This document shows, piece by piece, positions 11,855-24,654 of a stretch of DNA of 64,000 nt. Origin of the DNA: Taudactylus pleione (lineage: Eukaryota > Chordata > Amphibia > Anura > Myobatrachidae); contig JAUIMM010000737.1 in NCBI GenBank assembly GCA_031769625.1, positions 1,835,501 through 1,899,500 on the forward strand. The letters run 5' to 3'. Under the pieces are notes generated by a model that was given only the letters and a program-made list of their open reading frames with translations, made no database searches and had not been told where the DNA came from. The position numbers and the translations under genes were made by a program. Each line of letters opens with the position of its first letter. Position 1 is the first letter of the stretch.

Positions 11855-13560
11855 ACAATGTGGAGTGTAATAGGATGTTGTTTTATGAAAGCGGCGGGTT
11901 TCTGGCGAGTTGCAAATCTCGCGATATAACAGCATGGGAGTGAGTGCAAAGCACCGGAAACCCGCCAGAATGGAACACGCCTGGCTGCAAGTCGCCATCC
12001 CAATTCTTTTAGTCTTGAAGATACAATTCGCCAGATGTAAGGGCCTACAATACAGTATCGCATACAGAAATGCGCCAGAAAATGACAAACACAAGAGGTG
12101 TCTCAGGTGACATACACACCCGTCACTGTGTTCAAATAAATTAATCAAATAAAAAGTGAAAGAGAAAAAAAAAAATCTACAATGGATTTTAAACCAGCAC
12201 TAGGCTGGTGGCCGGTGCCGTCCCCTAGGGCCCAAGACATCTGCAGCCACCCCACCTATAGGAAAAATGAGCTGCCTGCTGACTGGATAATACCTCACAT
12301 GGGCGGGATATTACTATCCAATCAGAATAACTGTTCTTACTCTCTGTCCAATCAGAACGCAAACATTCGTTTTGAAAGGGCCATGCCTATTCCTGTCATG
12401 CATGGCGGGGTCCCTCACTGGGCAAACTCAGCGTCACTCTATATGGTTTTGGTACGTACTGTATGTGGATGCCATCTGGGACCTATGGAATATAAATTAG
12501 GTGAGAGATAAATTGGTGAACAAGGGTTGTACAGGGGGAGTCGTTTTTAAATCCAGTGTATGTTGTTTTTTTTTAATATTATCTTTTCCAGGTACACCAC
12601 AGGTGCTGGGGGGGGCAAGGATGCCAATGGTTCACCAAGGTCCAATATGCCCTGGAATCCATTGAAATTGGGGATAACAGGGCTTGCTGGGACTTGTAGT
12701 GAGCCTTTATAAAAAATAAAAACTATTTCCTTTACAGTTTATTACCCCGGAGCCCTCGTACTGTAAGCATGGGCCAGGTATTTTCGGGAGGGGGAGAGCC
12801 TCTGACCTTATCCCCCTAGGGAACACAGCTCCGTGCTGACTGACCTAGGGCTGGGGCACTATGACACGGGGTACCGCACGCCATGCTTACCTACTCTCCT
12901 GTCATGTCCGGGAGACCCCTGAATCTCGGGTGACCTCGGGGAGAGGATCCACGCCCAGCTCTGAATGGCATCATCCTGGCCCCGCACCCTGCTTTACAAT
13001 GCGGGGAAGGTGGGCACACAACGATGCAATCCACTTGATTGTGCCATGTGCCCCCCCTCCAGCACACACACCTTCCACCTGCCCCACGTTGTGCGTCTCC
13101 CTGCTATAATAACGCCAGCCCAGGCTGGGGGTGACAAACATCTGGGGTACACCATGCCCCCATTTTTCTACTCCCTGCCTAGACTGTCGAAGCTAGAGCT
13201 GGTTTCAAATATTGAATCACAGGAAGGTCGGCTGCTTTACCCCCCAAATCACAGGCGATTATCACCCGGCCCAAGCCCTCATTTTTTGTGTGTGTAATCC
13301 TCTCCCCCCAAACTGACTGCTGGGGTCCCAAACACAACAACCTCACAAGCTGAGGCCTGAAAAAGAGTCACACATGCAAGGCAGAAACGCCAAGATGGAG
13401 GCTGGGGCGAACCAACCCGGCTCTGCAAGGACGCACTGGGTTAAACTCCACCAGCACTGCCGTAAAAAAGTGAAAATGGCGATATAGCAAATCCCAGCGC
13501 GTCAGTGACTCCAAACTTCCTGCGGCAGCTCGGGTAACGTCGTCTGCGAGCGACACAAAC
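11855..13560. other. Mostly single-copy DNA, no gene seen
   Basis: There is no exon with matching splice sites and family similarity. Near 12184 ATGGATTTTAAACC and near 12545 GTTTTTAAATCCAGT may be inverted ends of a small element, unproven. Confidence 0.45.
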
Positions 13561-13579
13561 ACGGCTAAGTGGACATTAA

Positions 13580-14020
13580 CTTTGGTTACTCTGCTTTTAC
13601 GGAACAGTCAAATATTTATTTTCCCGGACCAGTGGAATCAGATGGAGCGGAACATCATTTATTTTTATTAAACACACAGATTTACCAGCAGCCCCCGCCC
13701 CTGCCCTGGGCTGAATTAATGCAATCCATTGATTAAGCAGGGAACAGAGTCAGCAGTCCAGGCATTAATGAACTACTCACCAGTCTCCCTGGAAGATCCG
13801 ATGGGAAATTAGTTTGTGCAATTAGTTTCCCTTAACCCTTGTTGTGTGGAACATGTATCAGATAAAGACGTCTGTGGGCCCCGGTATGTCAAGAGTTAAT
13901 ATATCTGCAAATCTTTTGTGTAACATGAATAATTATATTTTACTAATAACGTTTCAGGATTAGTGTGTGAACCAGGAACAATTAAGTTTTTGTACTGAGG
14001 GGCCTGTGTGATAAATAAGT
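13580..14020. other. CNE-like single-copy segment
   Basis: Stop-rich, well-mixed sequence with clustered AATTAATGCAATCC, TTGATTAAGC and GCATTAATGA motifs (homeodomain/POU-like cores) and no repeat signature. Conservation is inferred from its character only; I cannot align it. Confidence 0.3.
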
Positions 14021-14024
14021 ATGG

Positions 14025-14168
14025 GAATCTGAGAGAGAGATAAAATGAACGGATATAAAGTACCAACCAATCAGCTCCTAATTGTCATATTTCAAAACAC
14101 AGCCTGTAAAGTGACATTTAGGAGCTGATTGGTTGGAACATCTCCATCAATTTTATCTCTCTCCAGGG
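14025..14168. mobile_element. Hairpin MITE
   Basis: A self-complementary element. GAGAGAGATAAAAT and CCAACCAATCAGCTCCTAA on the left face TTAGGAGCTGATTGGTTGG and ATTTTATCTCTCTC on the right, with a short CACAGCCTGT centre. It has the size and fold of an abundant vertebrate MITE type. Confidence 0.85.
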
Positions 14169-14379
14169 ATTAGTACATAGACCCCTACTGTATGTTATAT
14201 ATGTGATATATTTATATATAGTTATCCTATGATAGATGCCTTTATACATATAAAAGACACCAAATAAAGACATTCACATCATTTTCCATGTATTGTAACT
14301 AAAATAACAGTATGACATAAATAACCTCCCCGATGAGCTCCAGTCATGCCCAGATTTATGGTAAAATGCACATTTTATT

Positions 14380-14610
14380 AAAAGCAGATTTGACGCTACT
14401 GAAGGCTGAACGATATTGGGACGTTGTTCCATGGCTGGATGAGTTTATGGATCAGCACAAGACTTACTTACTGCATTTTATTTAATCATGCCTGAATGGC
14501 GAATCCTCCCAACAGCAGCAATTACATCCCACTTCTCCGCTAATTAATCTTCATTATAACTCCACAGTCCACAGGACAGCTGCATCCAGGAATACGAGGG
14601 GCTCCGACCG
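14380..14610. other. CNE-like single-copy segment
   Basis: A non-coding, non-repetitive block with TTTAATCATGCCTGAATGG, CAGCAGCAATTACATCCC and GCTAATTAATCTTCATTA. It has the texture of a vertebrate conserved enhancer, but this is inference. Confidence 0.3.
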
Positions 14611-14694
14611 CATATGTGTCACAGCCCTCAGCCCTCCAAAGAGATGGGAGGGGGTCCCGAATTCCCAGAGTAATACAGACCCTAGATCTGAAAT

Positions 14695-14946
14695 GTATTA
14701 TCTATCTCATATTTATCTATCTATCTCATATCTATCTATCTATCTATCTATCTCATATCTATCTATCTATATATCTATCTAACTATCTCATATCTATCTA
14801 TCTCATTATCTATCTATCTATCTCTCTATCTATCTCATATCTATCTATCTATCTATTTATCTATCTATCTCATATTTATCTATCTATCTATCTCATTATC
14901 TATCTATCTCATATCTATCTCATATTTATCTATCTATCTATCTCAC

Positions 14947-14982
<36 letters not shown>

Positions 14983-15119
14983 CATATCTATCTATCTATC
15001 TACATATCTATCTAATATCTATATAATATCTATCTATCTAATATTTACATATCTAGCTATCTCATATGTAGCTATCTATCTATCTATCTCATATGTATCT
15101 ATATTATATATATATCTCA

Positions 15120-15154
<35 letters not shown>

Positions 15155-17046
15155 GTATCTATCTATCTATCTCATATCTATCTATCTATGTATATTATAT
15201 CTATCTCATATCTATCTCTCTATCTATCTATCTATCAATCTACATATCTATCTAATATCTACCTATCTATCTCATATCTATCTACATATCTATCTATTTA
15301 TCTAATATCTATATATCTATCTAATATCTATATATCTACATATCAATCTAATACCTATATTCTACATATCTATCTATCTATCTAATATCTATATATCTAT
15401 CTACATATCTATCTAATATCTATATATCTAATATCTATCTATATATCTATCTATCTCATATCTATTTATCTATCATATCTATCTATCTCATATCTATCTA
15501 TCTACATAATATCTATCTATCTATCTATCTCATATCTATCAATCAATCTATCTATCAATCTATCTATCTATCTAATAGCTATCTATCTATCTCATATCTA
15601 TCTATCTATCTATCTCAAATCTATCAATCTATCTATCTATCTCTTATCTATCTATCTATCTCAAATCTATCTATCTACATATCTATCTAATATCTATATA
15701 TCTAATATCTATCTATATATCTACATATCTATCTATCTCATATTTATCTATCTACATAATATCTATCTATTTATTTATCTATCTATCTCATATCTATCAA
15801 TCAATCTATCTATCTAATAGCTATCTATTTATCTATCTATCTCATATCTATCAATCAATCTATCTATCTCATATCTATCTATCTCATATCTATCTATCTA
15901 TCTATCTATCTAATATCTACATATCTATCTAATATCTATATAATATCTATCTATCTATCTAATATTTACATATCTAGCTATCTCATATGTAGCTATCTAT
16001 CTCATATATATATATATATATATATATATCTCATATCTATCTATCTATGTATATTATATCTATCTCATATCTATCTATCAATCTACATATCTATCTAATA
16101 TCTACCTATCTCATATCTATCTACATATCTATTTATCTAATATCTATATATCTACATATCTATCTAATATCTATATTCTACATATCTATCTATCTATCTG
16201 TCTAATATCTATATATCTAATATCTATCTATATATCTATCTCATATCTATCTATCTATCTCATATCTATTTATCTCTCATATCTATATATCTCATATCTA
16301 TCTACATAATATCTATCTATCTATCTATCTATCTCATATCTATCAATCTATCTAATAGCTATCTATCTATCTCATATCTATCTATCTATCTATCTACCTC
16401 ATATCTATCTATCTCAAATCTATCTATCTATCTCATATCTATCTATCTACACATCTATCTAATATCTATATATCTAATATCTATCTATATATCTACATAT
16501 CTATCTATCTATCTATCTCATATTTATCTATATCTCACATCTATCTATCTACATAATATCTATCTATTTATCTATCTATCTCATATCTATCAATCAATCT
16601 ATCTATCAATCTATCTATCTATCTAATAGCTATCTATCTATCTCATATCTATCTATCTATCTATCTCAAATCTATCAATCTATCTATCTATCTCTTATCT
16701 ATCTATCTATCTATCTCAAATCTATCTATCTACATATCTATCTAATATCTATATATCTAATATCTATCTATATATCTACATATCTATCTATCTCATATTT
16801 ATCTATCTACATAATATCTATCTATTTATTTATCTATCTATCTCATATCTATCAATCAATCTATCTATCTAATAGCTATCTATTTATCTATCTATCTCAT
16901 ATCTATCAATCAATCTATCTATCTCATATCTATCTATCTCATATCTATCTATCTATCTAATATCTACATATCTATCTAATATCTATATAATATCTATCTA
17001 TCTATCTAATATTTACATATCTAGCTATCTCATATGTAGCTATCTA

Positions 17047-17087
<41 letters not shown>

Positions 17088-17780
17088 ATATCTATCTATC
17101 TATGTATATTATATCTATCTCATATCTATCTATCAATCTACATATCTATCTAATATCTACCTATCTCATATCTATCTACATATCTATTTATCTAATATCT
17201 ATATATCTACATATCTATCTAATATCTATATTCTACATATCTATCTATCTATCTGTCTAATATCTATATATCTAATATCTATCTATATATCTCATATCTA
17301 TCTATCTATCTCATATCTATTTATCTCTCATATCTATATATCTCATATCTATCTACATAATATCTATCTATCTATCTATCTATCTATCTCATATCTATCA
17401 ATCTATCTAATAGCTATCTATCTATCTCATATCTATCTATCTATCTACCTCATATCTATCTATCTCAAATCTATCTATCTATCTCATATCTATCTATCTA
17501 CACATCTATCTAATATCTATATATCTAATATCTATCTATATATCTACATATCTATCTATCTATCTATCTCATATTTATCTATATCTCACATCTATCTATC
17601 TACATAATATCTATCTATTTATCTATCTATCTCATATCTATCAATCAATCTATCTATCTATCTAATAGCTATCTATTTATCTATCTATCTCATATCTATC
17701 AATCAATCAATCTCATATCTATCTATCTCATATCTATCTATCTATCTCATATCTATCTATCTATCTCATATCTATCTATC
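14695..17780. repeat. TATC tetranucleotide array, 3.1 kb, with higher-order repeat
   Basis: Imperfect (TATC)n is interrupted by CATATCTA, TAATATCTA and TACATATC phrases and two long (AT)n tracts (about 16006-16030 and 17049-17084). The rare phrase TAGCTATCTCATATG recurs at 15975 and 17022, giving a 1047-bp higher-order period. Confidence 0.93.
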
Positions 17781-18178
17781 CTGTATACATACACGGACAC
17801 ATTTAATATGCAATTGTCACACCCATCAGATGTATTGAGGCGCACAGTTGCGGCTTTCAAATGCAAGTATCTGTGTAATAAGTTCCATCATTAGTCGCAG
17901 ACTATTCCATGGTCACAGTACTGAGTAAGTCTTTAGTCCTGCAGAATGGGCGTTGGAAGTGAGACACCGGAGCCATGTATTCTGCGCACGGGGCGGCAGA
18001 CACAGGCAGCGACACTCCCCAAAACAGTCGCAAAAAAGTTTGATAATCAGAGTTCTTTCAACAGAGGCCCCTCAATAATAATTAGGCCCCTTAGTCTTCC
18101 TCAGAGTGAGGAATAGATCATTACAGAGAGGAAGGGAGATCAGCAAATATACCGCTGACTGACATCAGCGCCCTATGG
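17781..18178. other. Single-copy stretch, no gene seen
   Basis: No supported coding or mobile feature. Confidence 0.5.
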
Positions 18179-18262
18179 CAGTGTTTCCCAAACGCTGTCC
18201 TCAATGCACCCTAACAGTCCAGGTTTTAAGGATAGCCATGCTTGAGTACAGGTGACTTGTTA
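18179..18262 (+). mobile_element. hAT-like MITE end (fragment)
   Basis: CAGTGTTTCCCAAACGCTGT, then CCTCAATGCACCCTAACAGT, matches the left half of the complete element at 29676. The right end is missing. Confidence 0.65.
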
Positions 18263-19700
18263 GAGAGGAGCACTCTGCACAGCCTCTATTCTTGGCCCCA
18301 GAGCTGGCAGGCATTAGGACCCGCCAAAGCTCTTCCCAGAGGTCTGACATGCGCTACTGCAGAAGTCCGGCTCCTCCGCGCGTCTTTCTCCTGTGGCGTC
18401 CTGCATAGATGTGCCCCTGAGTACACCAAGCTGTCTGACACCACGAGACTCCCAAATTCCACTGTGCCACCACCACTAAGCCTAGCAAGCACCCCGCTGG
18501 CACTACTGTATGCTATAAGCAGTCCCAGTGCATACTGCACCTGGTGCACTACAATGCCCAGCATACACCATACACTCCGGGCTGCAACTGACAATATCTC
18601 TGCAGCCTGTACCTACTAAATAACCCTGTGTCATAAGCTACCTGTTTCTACCTTGTTAATAAACCGAACGGACTCCCTGGTTAAGAAAATCTGCTGTGTA
18701 GACTCACTTCCGTATGCGAATCAGCGCGTTAGTCCAGCACTGCCAATATTGGTATCTCAGTCATTTTGATTTCACTATCCGTGCTCAAGAATGGATATCC
18801 TTAAAACCTGGACTGTTAGAGGGCACTGCAGTAGACATCAACACGACAACATCTTGTCTCCTACAGACCACCGGCCCGGGGACCAGTGCCCCTTTTACTG
18901 GACAGAAAGCCAATGTCTGGGAAGCCGTATTTCCCTCAGAGTTTATCTGTCCGGACGGAGCAGGAAAATCAGATCCTACAGCGCGGAAAGTGCTGATCTA
19001 GAGGCCGAGACTCAGTTTCTGTCCACATATAAATTAAAACTCAGAACTATTAACAGTTAGTGTCCCAGGGGGTGTTTGCTGCAATGCGGCCGGCAGCTGT
19101 CAGCCGGGCAGGGGCCACGTCCATAGTACAGGCTGCGTATCTATATCCCCATAGTGGTAAAAGGATGAACATTGACCTGTAAATAAAACGTATTTCATAT
19201 CTTCGGCTTAGCGCATTCGCCACAATACACACCGCTCATTTCTTCCTCCACAACCTTCTGTTCGTGACTTCTTCCAATTTTATTCATCTGTTTTAAACCA
19301 AGTTTTTTTTTTTTCTTGGTCATTTTTAAAAGTTTAGGGAACATTTTTCGAGAAAGAAAATTGCGGCAACACGATGCAAGCTCCACCTTCCAAGTGCTGC
19401 GATGCCCCGGTGCGTCAATCTGTGCTGCAGGATGGCGTCCTGGGATTAGGCCGTGGTCCTCACTTAGGCCGTTCCTTCAGTAGATGATCTAGATGGAATT
19501 TTGTAGCGATCCGACCATATAAACTGCTAAAATGAGTATTCATTCTGCGCTACGGAATATAAAATGCAGGGAGATGGGGGGAGGAGGTGGAAGATGGTCC
19601 CTCAGACACTGCAGGTGTCACAGAAAACACATGCCCACCTACGGCATAACTAATGGGTAGTTACTGAGTGCAGTTAGTAGGGTCCATGGCGCTGATGCCG
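18263..19700. other. Stretch without recognised gene
   Basis: Open frames on both strands up to 125 codons show no domain or splice support. A poly-T tract lies near 19303. Nothing else is recognised. Confidence 0.5.
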
Positions 19701-19729
19701 AGTTGAATGTACCCCGCTGCTGCTATTCT

Positions 19730-19866
19730 GGAGCTGGCTGGGGCCCGGCCACTGGGATGTGCTGGGAAGATTATGGATGAGATTTGTATTGCAGCTACAG
19801 TAATCATTATCAGCAGCATGTACCTGGGGCTGGGGCACCTGTGCATATTTCCGCAGCCTCCATGTG
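19730..19866 (+). repeat. Inverted repeat, left arm
   Basis: It contains CCACTGGGATGTGCTGGGA, ATTATGGATGAGATTTGTAT, CAGCAGCATGT and GCACCTGTGC. The reverse complement lies at 20590-20745 with roughly 85% identity by eye. Confidence 0.85.
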
Positions 19867-20092
19867 CACCCCTCCCCAGCTGCCGAACATGGCAATGAGC
19901 AATGTCCTCTGTATATCCTGGATTTCCTATTGAGCTTCCTCGCCATGGCGCTTCTGTCCGAGAACAGCGCTGACTTCCATGGGAGGTGCCTCCTGTTCAC
20001 CAAGGGCGTGGGGCTGAGCTGGAACATCATGCTGGAAAAGGAGCACTTCATGGTCGAGGAGTGGTGGCCAAGGTCCGCCTGCAGGTTCAGCG

Positions 20093-20240
20093 TAGGGATG
20101 GACATCGGAATCCGATGGTTACTAACAATCAATGTTGTTTCAATGATAGTGTTTTTACAATTTGATGGTGGCAGTCCGATGTTTGCCACCATCAAATAGA
20201 AATCATTTGATGGTGTTCCGATGGTTGGAGTTTTTTTTAA
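20093..20240 (+). mobile_element. Partial hAT-like element, TAGGGATGG type
   Basis: TAGGGATGGACATCGG followed by TCCGATGGTTA and several GATGGTG hairpin motifs resembles the complete element at 46850. No matching right terminus is present. Confidence 0.45.
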
Positions 20241-20589
20241 TTCTTGATAGCTATACCTCCCCTGACTCCTTTCTGGCTACTGTGTCTGCATCAAATCTTC
20301 ATGGGTCCGTTGGAGGTTGTCTCTCACTTTCTGTCTGCCTCAGACGTGACCCTGCTCAGTCCCTGACTCGCTCTCCTTTGTAGGCTGCTGCTAGGCAACA
20401 GGGCACATTGCTAGCTCTGATTGACTCTCACTGCTTTCAGCACCCTGGTCAGCAACTATACAGCAGCTTTGTGCAAGATTTATTTTTTTCTGTGACTTTG
20501 CTTCACTAAAACTGTTACTGCTCGGCTCCCTTTTGTCACAGATGAATGGTTCAAACACCTAAACCTTCCATATTTGCCTTCTGGAGAAG

Positions 20590-20745
20590 GGTGCTCATGG
20601 AGGCTGCAGAAATAGGCACAGGTGCCTCAGCCCTGGGGACATGCTGCTGTCAATGCTTACAGCAGCTGCAATACAAATCTCTCATCCATGATCCTAATGC
20701 CAATCCCAGCACATCCCAGTGGCCGAGACCCCAGCCAGCTGTGGG
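20590..20745 (-). repeat. Inverted repeat, right arm
   Basis: Reverse-complement partner of 19730-19866. The spacer of about 720 bp contains a solo left end of a TAGGGATGG-type hAT element at about 20093. Together these could be one element with long inverted ends. Confidence 0.85.
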
Positions 20746-20764
20746 AGGGGTTGTGGTGACACTG

Positions 20765-21125
20765 GTGAGATTCAGGGGGCTGTGGTGAGATGCAGGGGGG
20801 AGTAGTGACAAGCAGGAGACTGGTGCGATGCAGGGGGCTGTGGTGAGATGCAGGGGGGAATAGTGACAAGCAGGAGACTGGTGCAATGCAGGGGGCTGTG
20901 GTGAGATGCAGGGGGGAGTAGTGACAAGCAGGAGACTGGTGCGATGCAGGGGGGAGTAGTGACAAGCAGGAGACTGGTGCGATGCAGGGGGCTGTGGTGA
21001 GATGCAGGGGGGAGTAGGGACAAGCAGGAGACTGGTGCGATGCAGGGGGCTGTGGTGAAATACAGGGGGGAGTAGTGACAAGCAGGAGACTGGTGCGATG
21101 CAGGGGGCTGTGGTGACATGGCATA
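20765..21125. repeat. Tandem repeat, 58-bp unit, about 6 copies
   Basis: The unit is AGACTGGTGCGATGCAGGGG, then GCTGTGGTGAGATGCAGGGG and GGAGTAGTGACAAGCAGG. One copy lacks the middle part. The proline-rich minus-strand frames are artefacts. Confidence 0.9.
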
Positions 21126-21149
21126 GGTTATGAGATGCAGGGGGCATTG

Positions 21150-21846
21150 GCAAGATGAAATTGCCCCCGTGTGAAGCCGGGGTGAGTCGCTAGTATATAT
21201 ATTATACATTTTATATACATATTACATATATACTGTATACACATCTAGCTGGTTAAATACGCTCATTACTAGACTGTATCTTACAAGTCCCCCACTCCTG
21301 ACTACTACCGGATGGGAAGAGCCGAGAGACCCTTCGGGCTGATGTGGGTTCTCTATGAAATCTTCAGACTTTGTATTGTGCATTATGAGACGGATTGTAG
21401 CATGTGATACGTGGTCTAGAAATCTCGATGACTGTATCAGCAGGAACTGAAGCATCCTTGTTCCATGACACAAACAATCTAAATATATCAATTGCTCCAT
21501 CACCGTTTCCCATTACATCATGGATAGTAAATATAATGTGATTGTGCGTCATTAAGACAGGACACACCGCACACACATAACCATAGGAACAGAAGTATTA
21601 ATTGCAGCCACCGAACGCCTGGCCAGGGGCCTTGTACACTAACCCCGAGACGCTGCACACCCACAGAGACATCCGTCCTCATCCACTAAATTAAAGGCCA
21701 AGTAACAAAGATCCTTTTTTGAAAAAAAGAAGAAAAATGTTGCATAAACTAGACAAATTTTGCATGATTAAATACATCTTTATTTTCACATTTACCGCAA
21801 CTATTGGCAGATGCAGGCTACATATACTGATTAATCATATTCTTTT
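21150..21846. other. Single-copy stretch, no gene seen
   Basis: AT-rich sequence without a recognised exon or repeat. Confidence 0.5.
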
Positions 21847-21949
21847 TGGTATCCGGTCTTTGGATCTACACTAAAAAGGTAGGCAATGTTTAGGTAGACA
21901 CCACAAGTTAGACAGGCAATAGGTCGACACAAAGTCGTAACTAGACTTA

Positions 21950-24654
21950 TTGGTGCCCTGTACCAGAAAGAGCATTGGAGCCCCCCCGTTTTTCAAATAT
22001 GGACATAACGCACCCAAAAAAAGGGGAATGGCCTCATGGGAATGGCCAGGGAAGAGATAGGGGAGGGCAGGAGATGCTGAGGATCAATAGGGACATACTA
22101 TAGTGCACCTGAGAGGGGGCCATGGCCTCATGGGGAAGGGCCAGGGAAGAGATAGAGGAGGCCAGGAGATGCTGGGGATAAATAGGGACATAATATAGTG
22201 CACCTGAGAGAGGGCCATGGCCATGTGGAAGGGCCAGGGAAGAGTAGGGTAGGCCAGGAGATGCTGGGGATAAATAGGGACATAATATAGTTCACCTAAG
22301 AGAGGGCCATGGCCTCATGGGGAGGACCAGGGAAGAGATGTGAGAGGCCAGGAGATGCTGGGGATAAATAGGGACATAATATAGTGCACCTGAGAGAGGA
22401 CCATGGCCTCATGGGGAAGGGTCAGGGAAGAGATAGGGGAGGCCAGGAGATGCTGAGGATCAATAGGGACATACTATAGTGCACCTGAGAGGGGGCCATG
22501 GCCTCATGGGGAAGGGCCAGGGAAGAGATAGCGGAGGCCAGGAGATGCTGGGGATAAATAGGGACATAATATAGTGCACCTAATAGAGGGCCATGGCCTC
22601 ATGGGGAAGGGCCAGGGAAGAGATAGGGGAGGCCAGGAGATGCTGGGGATAAATAGGGACATAATATAGTGCACCTGAGAGAGGGCCATGGCCTCATGGG
22701 GAAGGGCCAGGGAAGAGATAGAGGAGGCCAGGAGATGCTGAGGATAAATAGGGACATAATATAGTGCACCTGAGAGAGGAACATGGCCTCATGGGGAAGG
22801 GTCAGGGAAGAGATAGGAGAGGCCAGGAGATGCTGGGGATAAATAGGGACATAATATAGTGCACCTGAGAGAGGGCCATGGCCTCATGGGGAAGGGCCAG
22901 GGAAGAGATAGGGGAGGCCAGGAGATGCTGGGGATAAATAGGGACATAATATAGTGCACCTGAGAGAGGACCATGGCCTCATGGGGAAGGGTCAGGGAAG
23001 AGATAGGGGAGGCCAGGAGATGCTGAGGATCAATAGGGACATACTATAGTGCACCTGAGAGGGGGCCATGGCCTCATGGGGAAGGGCCAGGGAAGAGATA
23101 GCGGAGGCCAGGAGATGCTGAGGATCAATAGGGACATACTATAGTCCACCTGAGAGGGGGCCATGGCCTCATGGGGAAGGGCCAGGGAAGAGATAGGAGA
23201 GGCCAGGAGATTCTGGGGATAAATAGGGACATAATATACTGCACCTGAGAGAGGGCCATGGCCTCATGGGGAAGGGCCAGGGAAGAGATAGAGGAGGCCA
23301 GGAGATGCTGGGGATAAATAGGGACATAATATAGTGCACCTGAGAGAGGACCATGGCCTGATGGGGAAGGGTCAGGGAAGAGATAGCATCTCCTGGCCTC
23401 CCCTATCTCTTCCCTGACCCTTCCCCATCAGGCCATGGTCCTCTCTCAGATGCACTATATTATGTCCCTATTTATCCTCAGCATCTCCTGGCCTCCCCTG
23501 AGGATCAATAGGGACATACTATAGTGCACCTGAGAGGGGGCCATGGCCTCATGGGGAAGGGCCAGGGAAGAGATAGCGGAGGCCAGGAGATGCTGGGGAT
23601 AAATAGGGACATAATATAGTGCACCTGAGAGAGGGCCATGGCCTCATGGGGAAGGGCCAGGGAAGAGATAGGGGAGGCCAGGAGATGCTGGGGATAAATA
23701 GGGACATAATATAGTGCACCTGAGAGAGGACCATGGCCTCATGGGGAAGGGCCAGGGAAGAGATAGGGGAGGCCAGGAGATGCTGGGGATAAATAGGGAC
23801 ATAATATAGTGCACCTGAGAGAGGGCCATGGCCTCATGGGGAAGGGCCAGGGAAGAGATAGGGGAGGCCAGGAGATGCTGGGGATCAATAGGGACATACT
23901 ATAGTCCACCCGAGAGGGGGCCATGGCCTCATGGGGAAGGGCCAGGGAAGAGATAGGAGAGGCCAGGAGATTCTGGGGATAAATAGGGACATAATATACT
24001 GCACCTGAGAGAGGGCCATGGCCTCATGGGGAAGGGCCAGGGAAGAGATAGAGGAGGCCAGGAGATGCTGGGGATAAATAGGGACATAATATAGTGCACC
24101 TGAGAGAGGACCATGGCCTGATGGGGAAGGGTCAGGGAAGAGATAGCATCTCCTGGCCTCCCCTATCTCTTCCCTGACCCTTCCCCATCAGGCCATGGTC
24201 CTCTCTCAGGTGCACTATATTATATCCCTATTTATCCTCAGCATCTCCTGGCCTCCCCTGAGGATCAATAGGGACATACTATAGTGCACCTGAGAGGGGG
24301 CCATGGCCTCATGGGGAAGGGCCAGGGAAGAGATAGCGGAGGCCAGGAGATGCTGGGGATAAATAGGGACATAATATAGTGCACCTGAGAGAGGGCCATG
24401 GCCTCATGGGGAAGGGCCAGGGAAGAGATAGGGGAGGCCAGGAGATGCTGGGGATAAATAGGGACATAATATAGTGCACCTGAGAGAGGGCCATGGCCTC
24501 ATGGGGAAGGGCCAGGGAAGAGATAGGGGAGGCTAGGAGATGCTGGGGAGAAAATAAGAGAAAGCTACAAGTGAGGATAAGAAACAGAAAATTGACAGGC
24601 CCAAACAACGCCCCCTGACCTGTGCCATGGCACAGCCCGCACTACCCTAGTTAT
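21950..24654. mobile_element. Inner TIR element nested in the GTCGAC element
   Basis: The left CGTAACTAGACTTATTGGTG and the right end, read in reverse as CATAACTAGGGTAGTGCGGG, are imperfect inverted ends. The whole interior is the 95-bp array. Confidence 0.55.
22025..24545. repeat. Tandem array, 95-bp unit, with inverted copies
   Basis: About 26 copies of GGCCATGGCCTCATGGGGAA, then GGGCCAGGGAAGAGATAG, GCCAGGAGATGCTGGGGATA and AATAGGGACATAATATAGTG. Period 95; a block at 23169 recurs at 23929, giving a 760-bp (8 x 95) higher-order unit. Two short segments (about 23387-23500 and 24147-24260) are inverted. Confidence 0.95.

Noticed and set aside
19674..20195. 173-codon open frame, minus strand
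   Set aside because: It overlaps the inverted repeat and a hAT fragment, and the residues match no family I recognise.
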